Source: Oehlia diaphana (lineage: Eukaryota; Glomeromycota; Glomeromycetes; Glomerales; Glomeraceae). Taken from it: 28,930 nucleotides of DNA. The DNA lies in NCBI GenBank assembly GCA_003833135.1, contig QZLH01000832.1, positions 9,831 to 38,760 of the forward strand. Reading direction: 5' to 3'. Of the stretch, positions 1 through 11,149 are shown piece after piece (within the stretch, counting starts at the first letter, position 1; each line of letters opens with the position of its first letter). A program made the translations under genes and the position numbers. The notes below the pieces were generated by a model. That model made no database searches, had not been told where the DNA came from, and worked only from the letters and a program-made list of their open reading frames with translations.

Positions 1-70
1 AATGCTGCATTCTGATTGGACAGATTTGGCCACTACGTGGCCAAATCCTTACCAATCATCTGCTAGCATT
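1..70. repeat. 70-bp imperfect palindrome at the window edge
   Basis: Inner arms at 23-33 and 37-47 are a perfect 11-bp inverted repeat (gatttggccac / gtggccaaatc) around a 3-nt loop. Outer blocks also pair: 1-6 (aatgct) with 65-70 (agcatt), and 14-19 (gattgg) with 52-57 (ccaatc). The result is a long cruciform-capable structure that may continue to the left of the window. It could be a MITE or a transposon end; no target-site duplication can be checked because it starts at base 1. Confidence 0.6.
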
Positions 71-762
71 GGTTAATAATTGTAATATTAATCGCTACAA
101 GCACTATAATTTATAATTATTGAACATTATAAATTATTATAATGTACATATTTCTTGATAACTACAAATTTCCCTTTATTTTTATTTTGGTTCTTTTTTT
201 TTACTGATAAAAAATTACATCAATTGATTTATTGAATAAAAGATAAATTTACAATTAACTCTGCTTATTTTTTTTATTTATATAATAATAAATAGAAATA
301 TAGCAATTAGTGTACATCTACAATCATGTAAACGTATCTTATTTGTATAAATCATCTTTAAAAATTATCTTAAAAATATTCTCACATTTAATATAAGGCA
401 TCATGTATAAATTGTCATCAATATGTATTATATTATTATATAATTTCTAAATAAATATGATTTCTATTTATTTTACAATACTTCATTTTAAAAACAAATT
501 GAATTATCAAAATTTATATTCCTAGTAAAGGCCAGCCAGAGGCTAGCTGTAGGTATGACTCTAGTTGAATATTTCAATAAATCAGTAATATAGACCGTTC
601 TTAACATCTTAATAATAATTTGTCACATGACTTAAAAAATGAATGGCAAAATCTAAACTGTTTCTAGAAATCCATGGTACACAAAATACACAATCGACAT
701 AAATTAAGCTACGGCTTTCAAATTTAAAATTTATTCCTTTTTTTATTTTTACATTAAAAAAC
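71..762. other. AT-rich leader upstream of the BTB-TLDc gene
   Basis: No coding potential is visible on either strand. The DNA is dominated by A/T runs, and the last 60 bases before the start codon are T-rich then A-rich, as is common just upstream of genes in this genome type. The promoter presumably lies here, but no core element can be placed with confidence. Confidence 0.4.
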
Positions 763-2230
763 ATGTCTTCAAAATTTTTGGCAGAATTATCTAGTGACTA
801 TGAAAAACTTTTTGAAACAGAAATTGGATATGACGTTATTATTCATGCTGGAGAAGGACAAAATACGAAGGAAATTCATGCTCATTCAAATATTTTGTGT
901 ATTAGGTCTCAATATTTCCGTTCTGCATTTTCTAATGAATGGGCTGAGAAAAGAGATGGAAAATTTATTTTAAAAAAGCCAAATATTTCACCTCAATTAT
1001 TTAATATTATTCTTAGGTAATAATTTTAATAATTTATGATAAATTTTTATTCACACAATTTAAATTTTTATAACTGTTAAATATATTAGGTTCATTTATT
1101 GTGGAAATATTGAATTAAAAAATTTACAAGGTTCTGATGTATTGGAGTTGTTGATAGCCGTGGATGAGCTAAAAATCAATTCGTTAGTTTCCCACATTCA
1201 AGAATTTTTGATTGAACATAAAACTGAATTTTTACAACAAAATCCAACTGGAATTCTTGAAACAATTTATCAACATGAAACATTTACGGATTTATGGAAT
1301 TTTTGTCTTGAAAAAATTTGTGAAGAACCTAAAATTTTATTCTGTTCTGATAAATTTATTAATTTAAAAGCTCCTTTATTAGAATTATTATTAAAAAGAG
1401 ATAACTTAAATATAGGTGAAATTGAAATTTGGGAGAATTTATTAAAATGGTGTTTTGCCCAGCAAAATATGCATAATGATCCAACAAAATGGAGTAAAGA
1501 AGATATTATAAGAGTTGAAAGAGAGTTATACAGATTTATTCCTTTAATTCAGTTTTATGATATTGAACCTGCAGATTTCTTTTACAAAGTTTATTGTTAC
1601 AAAGACGTCTTACCACAAGATTTAATTCATGGTCTTTTAGAATATCATATAGTTCCTGACATAAAATCAAAAGTTAATTTACCACCTTCAAGAAAGCCAA
1701 ATTTAAAATATCCACTCGATTCAACTTTAATTAAATCGAATCATCTTCCTCTTTTTGCTTCGTGGATTGATAAAAAAGATACTTCACATTATAATAGAAA
1801 AAATAATCCCTATGATTTCAAGTTATTATATCACTCAAGTCAAGATGGAATTGACACTAGTACTTTTCATAAAAATTGTGACAATAAAGGAGCTACTATT
1901 TGGGTAGCAAAAATTAAAGATTCTACACAAATAATTGGAGGATATAATCCACTTAATTGGAATGGTAATGCTGTTTGGAAAACTACAGCAGATAGCTTTA
2001 TTTTTAATTTTACAAATGGAAAAAATATTTCTACTGCGAAAGTAGGTTATGTTATTAATCAGAAGTTAGCTGTTTTTTGTCATGATACTTATGGACCAAC
2101 CATGGGCACTTTACATTGCAACCAGAATAAATGGTCTAATTCTAATAATGGCAATTATCCTAATATAGGAATTCCAGAAAATACTTTCACAGTAGAATAT
2201 TATGAAGTATTTCAAGTGATTAATAAATAA
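763..2230 (+). CDS. BTB-BACK-TLDc domain protein, two exons
   Basis: Exons are 763..1016 and 1090..2230. The 73-nt intron (gtaataat...tattag) splits an Arg codon, and removing it gives an open frame of 464 residues. Residues 1-105 form a BTB/POZ domain (YDVIIHAGEG, IHAHSNILCIRSQYFRSAF, then FIYCGNIEL across the junction and LLIAVDEL). Residues about 135-265 form a BACK domain (IWENLLKWCFAQ, RFIPLIQFYDIEP, YKDVLPQDLIHGLLEYH). Residues about 295-462 form a TLDc domain (STLIKSNHLPLFASWI, FHKNCDNKGATIWVAKI, IIGGYNPLNW, FTVEYYEVFQ). BTB-BACK proteins usually act as Cullin-3 ubiquitin-ligase adaptors, and TLDc is linked to oxidative-stress responses and V-ATPase regulation. The combination is greatly expanded in Rhizophagus. 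All domains look intact; the substrate is unknown. Confidence 0.92.
1017..1089 (+). other. intron of the BTB-TLDc gene
   Basis: The donor AG|GTAATA and acceptor TATTAG|G bound 73 nt of almost pure A/T. Translation continues in phase 2 into a conserved BTB segment, whereas reading through hits a stop at once (taa, 1018-1020). Confidence 0.9.
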
Positions 2231-3997
2231 AAATCAAATGTAGAAAATTCATTAATGGATAATTAACATAATTGTATATTTTATTTAATTTATTCGAAAA
2301 ACTAAAAAATTAGGAGGCCAATATTAATAAAAATATTGCATTACTTTCAACAAACTTTTGTGCATATTCAATTTACTGGATGGTTTAATCCCAAATCATT
2401 TTATAATAACTGAAATGATGCTATAAAAAATTCCAGTCTGACTAAGCTGCGACTAAATCGCCGCGGCTGATATAATAATTATATACTGTAATTACTGTAC
2501 ATTTATAGAAAATTATTTATTATTGAGAATTTGTTTAATATAAAAAGAAATACATACAGGTTGAGGCGTTGAGATTTCTTATTCACTGTGCACACTTGAC
2601 CTCCTATAAAAAAGAATTTAATGAATATCTATTTTCTATAAGTAATAATTTTATCAAGCTGATAAAATACGAGACAAAGTATTTCTGTATTTGAATCCAA
2701 ACCTATTATTGTATATCTTTTATCTGTAACTAAATTTCTTGTTGCGAGATAAGTACTTTTTATCATTAAAATGATAAAGTTTCAGTAGTTGATCATATTT
2801 GAGATTCGCTTTTTGGATGTCATCTTCACTTTCAGAATTGGCTTCCTTTCAGAAATTTCAGGAGTTTCGTTTTCTTTAACTATTATTTGTAATTTAAAAT
2901 ATCAAACTCGAAATTATACCATTAGCCTATTTGAAAATATTTGAGTAAAAAATGATCAAAAAAATACGATCTTATTAATATTAAATTTATCATTTACGCT
3001 CAGAATTAATATTATCTTATTTATCTGTTATTACTTTTTTTATCGGTAGAATCGGCAGAATTTAAAAAAAAAAAATTCACTCAAAATATATTTTTAGTAA
3101 TACTTTATATTACTTGGGAATTAAAGTACAATAAAATAATTTTATAAAATTTAAATATCAGTTGGATTATAATATACATTATTAAATTTAAGTATAAAAA
3201 TAGTTTGAAGAATAACAAAATAGGGAAATTTGAATAAACGATAAACGTATGTCTTGATCGTATTCACCCATTTTATCACCGACGTTACATTTGTTCGAAA
3301 CCTATTTTAACGAATCCCTATTATCCCTATTATTTTACTGACAAGTCATTTTACCGACAGTTCGACATAGTATTGACTATTCCTTTGATTCATTTTACAG
3401 TATTTAATAAGAAAGCAAGGAATATTTATAATGATATAAATTTATTTGTTTCTAAATTCTAACCGTACTACTTGAAAAAATAAATAGAGAAAAAAATTAC
3501 AAAGGAATAATTACATTTGTGCTATATAAGCTTGCATTATTAATACACTTTGTAATTAGTTTGTTGAACTTCTTTCACATTTTCAGGCACTCGGAATAAT
3601 TTGAAATTAAGGCGCAGTAAGGAATAAGGCGCAGCTAATAAATTTAAATCGGTAATTTTACATGTTCGGTAAAATGGTGAAATGGAGTAAATACGGGTCG
3701 TTCTATTTTTTTATTCCTCAATATTAAATGTATCGTTGGCACTTTTTAAAATAAATATAAGAAATCATGTATAAAAGGGATTCAAGCGCTGCGTATATAT
3801 ATATACTTTTAAATTAATTTCGGAATAATTTCCGAATTTTATAATAAATATAATATTTTATTTATATTAAATATATATACTGTAAGAGTCATTAATTTTA
3901 ACAATCTATTTAACAAAATATAAATTTTTTAATCTACATTTTTTGAATTCTCTAACACCCCTCCTAACAAGATAAGAATTTTATAAGTTTTATAACA
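2231..3997. other. intergenic, no supported gene
   Basis: This stretch is AT-rich without a convincing gene. A GC-rich spot at 2446-2469 forms an imperfect hairpin (8 of 11 positions in the arms). The word aaggcgcag occurs twice near 3611-3637. Diffuse similar words (cattttaccgac, cggtaaaatgg) around 3270-3360 and 3650-3690 suggest decayed repeat DNA. A 43-codon open stretch on the minus strand near 2720-2850 is not supported by anything else. Confidence 0.4.
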
Positions 3998-5103
3998 TTA
4001 TCTAGGTAAAGTAGAAACTGACATAGTTAAACTTGATGAAGAACTTGAAACTATTGAAGTTTTTCTATTTAAAATTCTTTTCATTTTACGTAATGTTAAT
4101 GGACTTGTATCTATTTCTGGACCAAATGATTTTAAGGTTTTTAATTCTAAAATTGATTCAAAGTTTGAAAATTCCGATTTTTTTTGAAGTATTCGATCTT
4201 TTAAGATTTTCTTCTGGTAATAAACTTTTTTCTAAAGTTTCAATTGGATATGGTGTCATTGATGATGATTTTGGTTTTCTTCGGACCGTATATGTTGGCT
4301 ACTTGTTATTTTAGCTAATAATTCATCTGGTTTTTTTAATTGAACCATTTCTTTTAATAGAATTTTTTGATTTCGTCGTAGCTGTAGAAGTAGATTTTGA
4401 TATGAATGTGGGACTTTCAGTAGTATCAGGGATATTATTAACAGTTGATTTTGGCGGAGATTTATTTTTCGAGGTAAATAATATTAATTTATCTAATGTT
4501 TTCTCTTTATAAGGTGACAATGATTTCTCTTTAGAAGGTGACAATGACTTCTCTTTAGAAGGTGACAATAATTTCTCTTTAGAAGGTGGTAATGATTTCT
4601 CTTTATAAGGTGACCATGATTCCTCTTTAGAAGGAGGTAATGATTCTCTTTAGAAGGTGGCCATGATACCTCTTTAGGGGGAGGTAATGATTTCTCTTTA
4701 AAAGGTAGCCATGATTCCTCTTTAGGAGGTGGCATGGGAAAGGCTTGTAATAACGGAGATGGAATCGAAGAAAATGAATCACGTTTCTGAGAACTTTTTG
4801 ATGATTTGGAAGATAATGGTGATTGTAAAGGAAGAGAACGAAGCATCAATCTATTGTAGGTAATAAACATTTTATTTTGCATAATCTTTTGATAAAGTCC
4901 GGGCCTAATAAAAATAAAGTGAATGAATTTAACTTTTTGAAATTTTTTTTAAAAAAAAATATGAATATATATGATACTTACGTTAAAATTTCTTTATAAG
5001 GTTCAACAAGATCATAAAATATTTTAGGAGGAATATTTGTGAAACGAATAAGTGGAACACAACATTGTAAACTAGTTCTAACATAAAAACGGAAAATTTC
5101 TTT
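3998..5103 (-). pseudogene. BTB/BACK-family remnant with octapeptide repeat tail, frameshifted and 5'-truncated
   Basis: Reading the minus strand, 5103-4982 encodes the end of a BACK domain (CVPLIRFTNIPPKIFYDLVE, then PYKEIL). This matches the same part of the intact BTB gene in this window (RFIPLIQFYDIEPADF, YKDVLP). A 77-nt intron (4905-4981, GTAAGT...ATTAG) joins it to an exon beginning PGLYQKIMQNKMF. That exon runs into ten 24-bp repeats encoding SLSPSKEK-like octapeptides, then a Ser-rich tail ending at a taa at 3998-4000. The coding signal alternates between two frames: one until about 4645, the second to about 4420, the first again to about 4285, the second to about 4188 (an 8-A run), and the first to the end. 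No BTB half or start codon was found upstream, and an in-frame stop lies at 5104-5106. It is a decayed gene, or one badly affected by indel errors. Confidence 0.72.
4500..4735 (-). repeat. 24-bp coding minisatellite, ten copies
   Basis: Nine units are 24 bp or a terminal fragment (4500, 4524, 4548, 4572, 4596, 4620, 4667, 4691, 4715), and the unit at 4644-4666 is 23 bp. On the minus strand the 24-bp period encodes an octapeptide of the type SLSPSKEK or SWPPSKEN, rich in Ser, Pro, Lys and Glu. The missing base in the 23-bp unit is the exact place where the reading frame breaks. Confidence 0.9.
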
Positions 5104-6740
5104 TTATAGATCAATTTTACTACACGCTATACATGTTTTACAATATAATAGCTTTAAATGTCTTTAACCAATAACGTCATAACATTCAAGTACATAAATA
5201 TTTTTGCGTAGTGTCTAAGAAACAACCCGATGTCTTATGATTTTAATACATAATTAAAAGAGCTAAATTACTCTGTACTAAAAAGAAGATTGTTCTTGCA
5301 TAATTTATATAATTGTAATGAACTTTGCCATAAAAGCCAATTTGTCGTACATGATTATTTTTTGAACTTTATTTTATATGCAAAGGAAAAATTTTTTTTT
5401 TATTTTCCACTTTTGTACAAACAATTTCATCACTTTATTTCCGTTTCCTTACTCCTAGTTTGTATTACCTTCTATGTTAAAATGTTTATTAATTATGTCG
5501 AATACTTTAAGATATTTCCACTACGGTAAGTAAAGTTATACTCTTAGATACTAATTATATTTCAACAGAATTAGACACTGAAAGGCATTGGAAATAACAA
5601 AACAAAATGTTTTTAAATGACGTAACTAATTATTCGAATTTACAGTATTTGTCATCACAAAATTTAAGTTCCACATACAGAGTATATAGCAATCTTTAAT
5701 GATTTTTATCAGGTTTTTTTTATTAAAAGAAAATAATTAGAATACAGATATCTGATATGATATTTTATAGTCTTAAATTCGTCAAATTTTTATTTCACAT
5801 TACTTACTTAATATTTGTTAATTATGAAATCCGATTTTAATGTAAATTTTTTATTAGCAATACCAAATACTGTTAAATAAAATGAATACTGTAATAATAA
5901 ATGCATTTCATTCAAAAAAAAATTATAATCTAAAAATTCATTAAAGATATGCGATTGTATTTTATATTTGGCAATTTCAATAACTTTTTTGATAAATTAA
6001 ATAAATTACTTGATTTCTTATTTTATTAATATTAATATTTAATTGTTCAAATTACTTGTTTTTTTGGAATAAGTCAGGTGGCTTACTATGGAAGATTGAG
6101 TATTAAATTTTCTTTGTTATTTATTTTTACAGATAACGTAATTTTCTGTAACTTCCATTTAGACATTATTATACAGCAACAACACTTACTGGTTTTGAAA
6201 AAAAAGTTGCTTATGGTCACTTTATTTATTATCAATTTATAAAAACATAAGGTTGAATTTAACTAAAATATATGAACAGTTACACCCCAATAAAATCAAT
6301 ACATTTGATTCGAGAAACGTGATCTAGTAATACTTAATGTATATGAAATCCTAACCGAAACCTGAAATTGCATAGTAATTTTTTTATTGGACGATAAACT
6401 TGCTTATACAAAATTAGATAATTAAGAAATTTTAATCTTTTTTTATTGGGGTTGTGCAAATAATCATATATGTTTTTTAATAATAAGAATTTACTTTATA
6501 ATTGTTTCATTGACAAAGAAGTTAGCCTTATTAGTTCATGCCTTGAGTCTATAGCTGTGGAATTAACAATTATTTAAAAAAAAAGAAATGATTTTTGGTT
6601 CTTTTGTGGAATACTAAATAAATTGTACAACTCTGAAAATTGAATCTCAATTTGATTTATCATTATAACTAGTTTTCGCTCGGTGTAATGTAACTCAGGT
6701 GATAATAATTAATATGATATCTATCAGATATGGATAATCT

Positions 6741-6810
6741 TTTTTTTAACGTCCTTTAACATCCTTTAACGTTCTTTAATTTCCTTTAATGCCCTTTAGC
6801 GTCCTTTCTT
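6741..6810. repeat. 10-bp tandem repeat, seven copies
   Basis: Seven consecutive 10-mers stay in exact register: tttttttaac, gtcctttaac, atcctttaac, gttctttaat, ttcctttaat, gccctttagc, gtcctttctt. The consensus is gtcctttaac. The strand is strongly pyrimidine-rich and the period is close to one DNA helix turn. Confidence 0.85.
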
Positions 6811-7061
6811 TTTCTCTTCTTAGACTCTTAGAGGTAAGCTTTTTTTTTTCATTATATTCGTTTTCTTTTTAACTATTTAATTATTTTATTTATTTATTTT
6901 TTTTTTTTTGTAGATTTTTCAACTTCGGTATATCCTAGTAAACGGTGAGTTTCAGGCTTATCGGAATTTCAGAAGTCTATTACTTTACACTTTATAGCAA
7001 CTAAATATTTTTCATTTGGAGGTTTTTATGTTTTGTTTTTGGTTTTTTTATCTTCTCATTC

Positions 7062-7240
7062 ATTTTTATCCTTGGTTCCATTTTGATCTCATTTAATTTT
7101 GTGTTTGTATTTATTTGTTCTAATCTTGTATATTTTTATCTTCGGTTTCGTTCTGATCTCATCTATTTAATTCTGTCTTTGGGGCTGATATTGCATATTT
7201 TGTTTTTTCGTTTTAATCTCAATTATTTTGATTTTGATGG
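7062..7240. repeat. degenerate tandem repeat of about 60-70 bp, three copies
   Basis: The block (tttttatc, c/ttyggtttc, gttytgatctcat, ttaattytgt) recurs around 7064, 7134 and 7197. The gatctcat/aatctcaa core lies at 7085, 7155 and 7215. The copies are T-rich and diverged, so the period is approximate. Confidence 0.5.
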
Positions 7241-8039
7241 TGAAGTTTAAATCACATAAACCAGACCTATTTGATGAAATGTGATTATGGATAAATTTTC
7301 CCAATCACCATAAAGGATGTTTTAGATTATAAATAATAAAAAAAAAATTCAATCAATTAATACAATAAGTAAAATTATTTTATGGATGTGGTTATCTAAC
7401 TCGTGACAAGTTAGCAATATTATTAAACCTTTTTTTATTTTTTTTTTTTTTATACAGGTGTTATCAATTATTAAAATTTTTATACATGTGAAACTGAATT
7501 TATGCAAATTATTTACATGTGATGTCACATCACCTGAGTATTTTCACCCGGAGAACAAATTAGCAAATTCCTTTAAAACATGCTCACATTATTATGTTTA
7601 GTTCATTGCCCACAATAAATAATTATGGATTTGTGATAATAGATGATACTAAAATAACATGACATTAAAAAAGTTATTTGGTACGACTTATCAGGGCCAG
7701 TAAAAATCCCAGAACAAAATTTAACTAATTTGTCTTACAAGAAATTTCTAATTGTTTGGCACATACGTGTAAATGTGAAAAAAATTATAAATTTACATAT
7801 TTTGATTGACCGCCAGAGTACAAATTATTTAATCTTTGATAATGTGATTTTATTGACTTTTGTACTATTACTATTAGCGATAACAGAAAATGAATAAATA
7901 AATTCGATCGGTAAACTTGACGTTGTAATGCCGTAGTATACATAGTAAATTTATTAATTATGTGGCGCAGTTTTATATTTAAAATTACTGTATAAATTTT
8001 ATTTTGTTTAATTTAGTTAGTTTAGTTTATTCTATCACG

Positions 8040-8113
8040 TGAGTCCGAAATGACTCTAAACTATTGGTATATTTAAGGACCAATTGGGGTCCGCAATGAC
8101 GTTAAACTATGGG
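8040..8113. repeat. direct repeat, 48-bp spacing
   Basis: Two similar blocks, beginning gagtccgaaatgac at about 8040 and gggtccgcaatgac at about 8088, each continue into a taaactat core. They sit just upstream of the 31-bp repeats. Confidence 0.55.
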
Positions 8114-8189
8114 ATGATCAATGATCAACAATATTAAGTATCACAGTAGATCATAGACAAAATGGAATATTCTGAAGTTTCACAAATAA

Positions 8190-8282
8190 CGGGTAAATTA
8201 TTTCATGAACCGATAAGTATCGGGTAAATTAATTTTCGGATCAGTGAGTTTCGGGTAAATTATTTGTTAGAATTATTATGAA
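8190..8282. repeat. 31-bp repeats with an invariant cgggtaaatta core, three copies
   Basis: The 11-mer cgggtaaatta occurs at 8190, 8221 and 8252, exactly 31 bp apart. The remainder of each unit is poorly conserved, so only the core is constrained or most recently shared. No gene is adjacent. Confidence 0.75.
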
Positions 8283-9040
8283 ATTTATCGGAAAATTGAG
8301 ACATTGAAAAAGAGAATGTTTGAGGACTGGAATTCCGGATCTACAAGGTTATACATAAACAAATATAAAAGGAAGTGAAATGTGACTTCCCCAAAAGAAT
8401 AACTCGAAAAATGGGAATTAAAAATTATTAAAGAATGAATAAATATATTAATTAAATTTTAACACTAATATTTATTTTATTAAACCAAGCATATTATTGT
8501 ACTTATTTATATTATTAATAAAGAATGATGTTTGTTAATATCTAAGGTGGCAACGTGACTTATCACGGGCTTAGGTATTACAACGTATAATCAAGAATCG
8601 GAAATGATCAGCGTTCCTTTATTTTTAAAAACGAACCATAAAATACAGCAATATTACTATCTCACTAGGCACTCGTATTTTTTTCTAAGGCTATTTGTTA
8701 ACAAATAAAACTCATTCTCTTCTGAACCCTTCGTATACATCCTTCAATTTTATAACATTTAGGTAACTTTTCGGTACATTTTTGTTTATTGGACAACTTT
8801 CCGAATGCCCAAATCATCTACCGAGCCACGCCAAATGATTACTAAACTTACTCTCTATGTTAATTTATAGGAAAATTATATTGAAAAACATTAAATAGAG
8901 GAAATTAATTATTTTATCACCTAGAACATTTCGTAATATAAAAGGTTAAAAGAATTTTTTTTCAAATTGAGATTTTTATTGAATTATACTTTTTAATATG
9001 ACTAGATTAAAATACAATAACTTTTAAATTTTAGCCAAAA

Positions 9041-9268
9041 AATTCTCTTACCTTGATTTTTCTAGATCAGTCACCTTTATATAAAATTATTACACCTCAA
9101 AGAGAAATTCATATAAAATATACTAATTCTCGCGATTTTTTTTTTTTTTCATCAGCTGCGTGGCGCAGTATCAATCAAAAATCGAATCAAAAACTAAGAA
9201 AAAGAAGTCGTAAAAGAACTCCTAAACTCTTCTACAAAGTTACCTATAATTTGAAACCAGTAAAATAA
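9041..9268 (+). other. open stretch with a basic C-terminus, possible exon
   Basis: A 71-codon frame ending at 9268 has no ATG and finishes in a Lys/Arg-rich run (KLRKRSRKRTPKLFYKV). It is interrupted by a T15 tract that codes a Phe run. If real, it would be the last exon of a gene whose start was not located. The composition alone could produce it, so no product is proposed. Confidence 0.15.
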
Positions 9269-10072
9269 AATAATAATTATTCTAAAAAAATGAAAAAATA
9301 TCATAAAGTTAGTTTATTGAAAAATAAATAAAAAAAAAAAACTTTCCAAAATTAACGAAAAAAAATTAATTAAAAAATAATCAATAACATAAATTTAAAT
9401 ACTAGTCAATATATTATTTTTAAATTCATTAAAACCTAGTAATTAACATTAAGAGTTTATTTATTGAAAGATTTTTTTTTTTTGAATATTTTTTGTTGTC
9501 TAAATAAGATTTTTTCATAAACTATTAAAAAAAAAAATAAAATAAAAAAAAAAAAAGTTAAAGCATATTGTTATTAACTCATTATATAAATTCCTCAAAC
9601 CTCAATTAAATCTAATTCGTTAATTCCATAAATCAAGGTATCATTCATATTAATTAAACGTGATTTCCCCAAGTTCCAAAATTTGATACTTTATTTTTTT
9701 ACACATTTTTTATCCAAAGTTTTATAGCAAATAAGACAATGAAAAAAAAATAAATTAATTAATAAAAAGAACTAACATTGTCCTTTCAAGACGAACTTGA
9801 GCAAAAAACAGTGTATCGGTAATACAAAATAGTGTTATTTGGGTACTTATAGATTTTAATTATTCATTGAGATTAATAGGTAGAATAGAATATTCAAATG
9901 ATAAATTATTATTTGTCAACATGGCAATACAATATTTATTTAAAGATATATAGTTACAATTTTCAAACTATATATAATAGTTACAAAATAACAACATGTT
10001 TAATATATTGTAAATGTAAATAAAAAGTTGTACAAAAAAAAAAAACTTATTGATGATAGCAAACTAAAAAAT
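9269..10072. other. A/T homopolymer-rich intergenic stretch
   Basis: This is almost pure A and T with many runs of eight or more identical bases (for example 9330-9341 and 9525-9556). Nothing else is visible. It would act as the 3' flank of the minus-strand gene that ends at 10073. Confidence 0.45.
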
Positions 10073-10994
10073 TTAAAAGCAAGTGCACTTAAGGGTTTGT
10101 CCAAGCGCTCTAATTGCATCCGCATATTCTCCAGATTTTCTAGAATCCAATGAATATGTTGATGAAACTCGAGCTTTAATGAGTTCAGTGTGTAAATTTG
10201 TAATTTTTGTGCGAGCTTCTTCATGGAATCGTATTTGATATTCAATCATTGAAAATGCTAAACTTGATACAAGAAAGACCCCGAAACAAAATAACGTCTA
10301 GATAAACGTAAAAGAAAAGTGAGAAAAACATTATTTTTTAGCAAGCGGATATATAATTTACTTACACAGGCGAAAGTAAAGACATTTGGATTTACGATGG
10401 CCGCAGCAGCAGATACAACTGTAGCTCTATAAACAAAGATATAGTAAGTTATTTTCTGTGTCATTCTTTTTCGAATATTAGAGAAACTTACATTAAAAAA
10501 GCGTTCCGAATCTTTCGTGCAGAATCGCTCAATGGTCTTAGTTCGTTTATACGTTCTGAGAGTATTTCTTGGGCTTTTATAATACCAATTTTCAGTTTAT
10601 CGGTATTTTCAGCCAACCCACTTACATCGCCATCTAAGTATAAATTTTTTTTTTTTTTTTTTTTAGTTAAAAATAGGTTAAAAACAAATAATATTCATTG
10701 TTTATCTTATATTTACATTTTAATTGATCGTAAATTCTTTTTAAAAGACTACAGAAATCATCGTCACCACCTCCCCTGCTAAGCTTGACAACTGTGCAAC
10801 TTTCATAGAATTGAATCAAAGTGCAAATACCGTTACAAGCACTATCAAGTGCTTTCGTAACAGTATTCAATGATACACCTATCGAAGAATTTTCACGATC
10901 TCTCTAGAATGTTTCAAATAAAATTAACAATTATGTTTCTTAAACTAAAGCACACAGTAAGTTTTTATAATTTACTCACTAAAAAGAAATCCAT
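10073..10994 (-). CDS. five-exon gene for a small helical membrane protein of unknown function
   Basis: On the minus strand the exons are 10994-10980, 10903-10717, 10633-10492, 10426-10366 and 10297-10073. Every junction is GT-AG (GTGAGT, GTAAAT, GTAAGT, GTAAGT donors; CTAG, TTAG, ATAG, CTAG acceptors), and the phases fit exactly: 15+187+142+61+225 = 630 nt, 209 residues plus a stop. The protein is mostly helical and charged (AENTDKLKIGIIKAQEIL, RPLSDSARKIRNAFL). Residues about 112-152 form a long hydrophobic segment (ATVVSAAAAIVNPNVFTFAC, then LFCFGVFLVSSLAF), enough for a membrane hairpin or two short spans. A Glu/Arg-rich helix follows (EYQIRFHEEARTKI). The start is the least certain part: the ATG at 10994 is the first in frame, but the frame stays open a little further and another 5' exon is possible. 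The family was not recognised. Confidence 0.72.
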
Positions 10995-11149
10995 CGATTT
11001 TTTCACCGTGTCTTCAAGATTTTGAAAAAAAAAATTTTCAAATAATTTTATTCATCAAAGTGCTAATCACAGCCTATATAAATATGTTCGATTAAATAAT
11101 ATTAAGAATATTAAGAATATTACATTTTTCGATTCTTTATACGCATCAT

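Larger units (their letters stand above)
5104..9040. other. long gene-poor AT-rich region
   Basis: No coding region is supported over almost 4 kb on either strand. What can be seen are short tandem repeats (6741-6810, 7062-7240, 8040-8113 and 8190-8282, listed separately), homopolymer tracts, and splice-like signals near 6832-6950. An open stretch at 5290-5529 is very Phe/Leu/Tyr-rich, begins only with TTG, and looks like a chance product of composition. Confidence 0.4.

Noticed and set aside
2720..2850. Minus-strand open stretch of about 43 codons with Lys/Tyr-rich content
   Set aside because: It has no start codon, no splice partners and no recognisable motif; chance openness is plausible in this DNA.
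4033..4314. Plus-strand ORF of 93 codons, Phe/Leu-rich
   Set aside because: The minus strand over the same bases carries the tail of the BACK-family remnant, and the plus frame is its shadow.
5290..5529. Plus-strand ORF of 79 codons with membrane-like composition
   Set aside because: It begins only at TTG, its Phe/Tyr/Leu content comes from T-rich DNA, and no neighbouring exon supports it.
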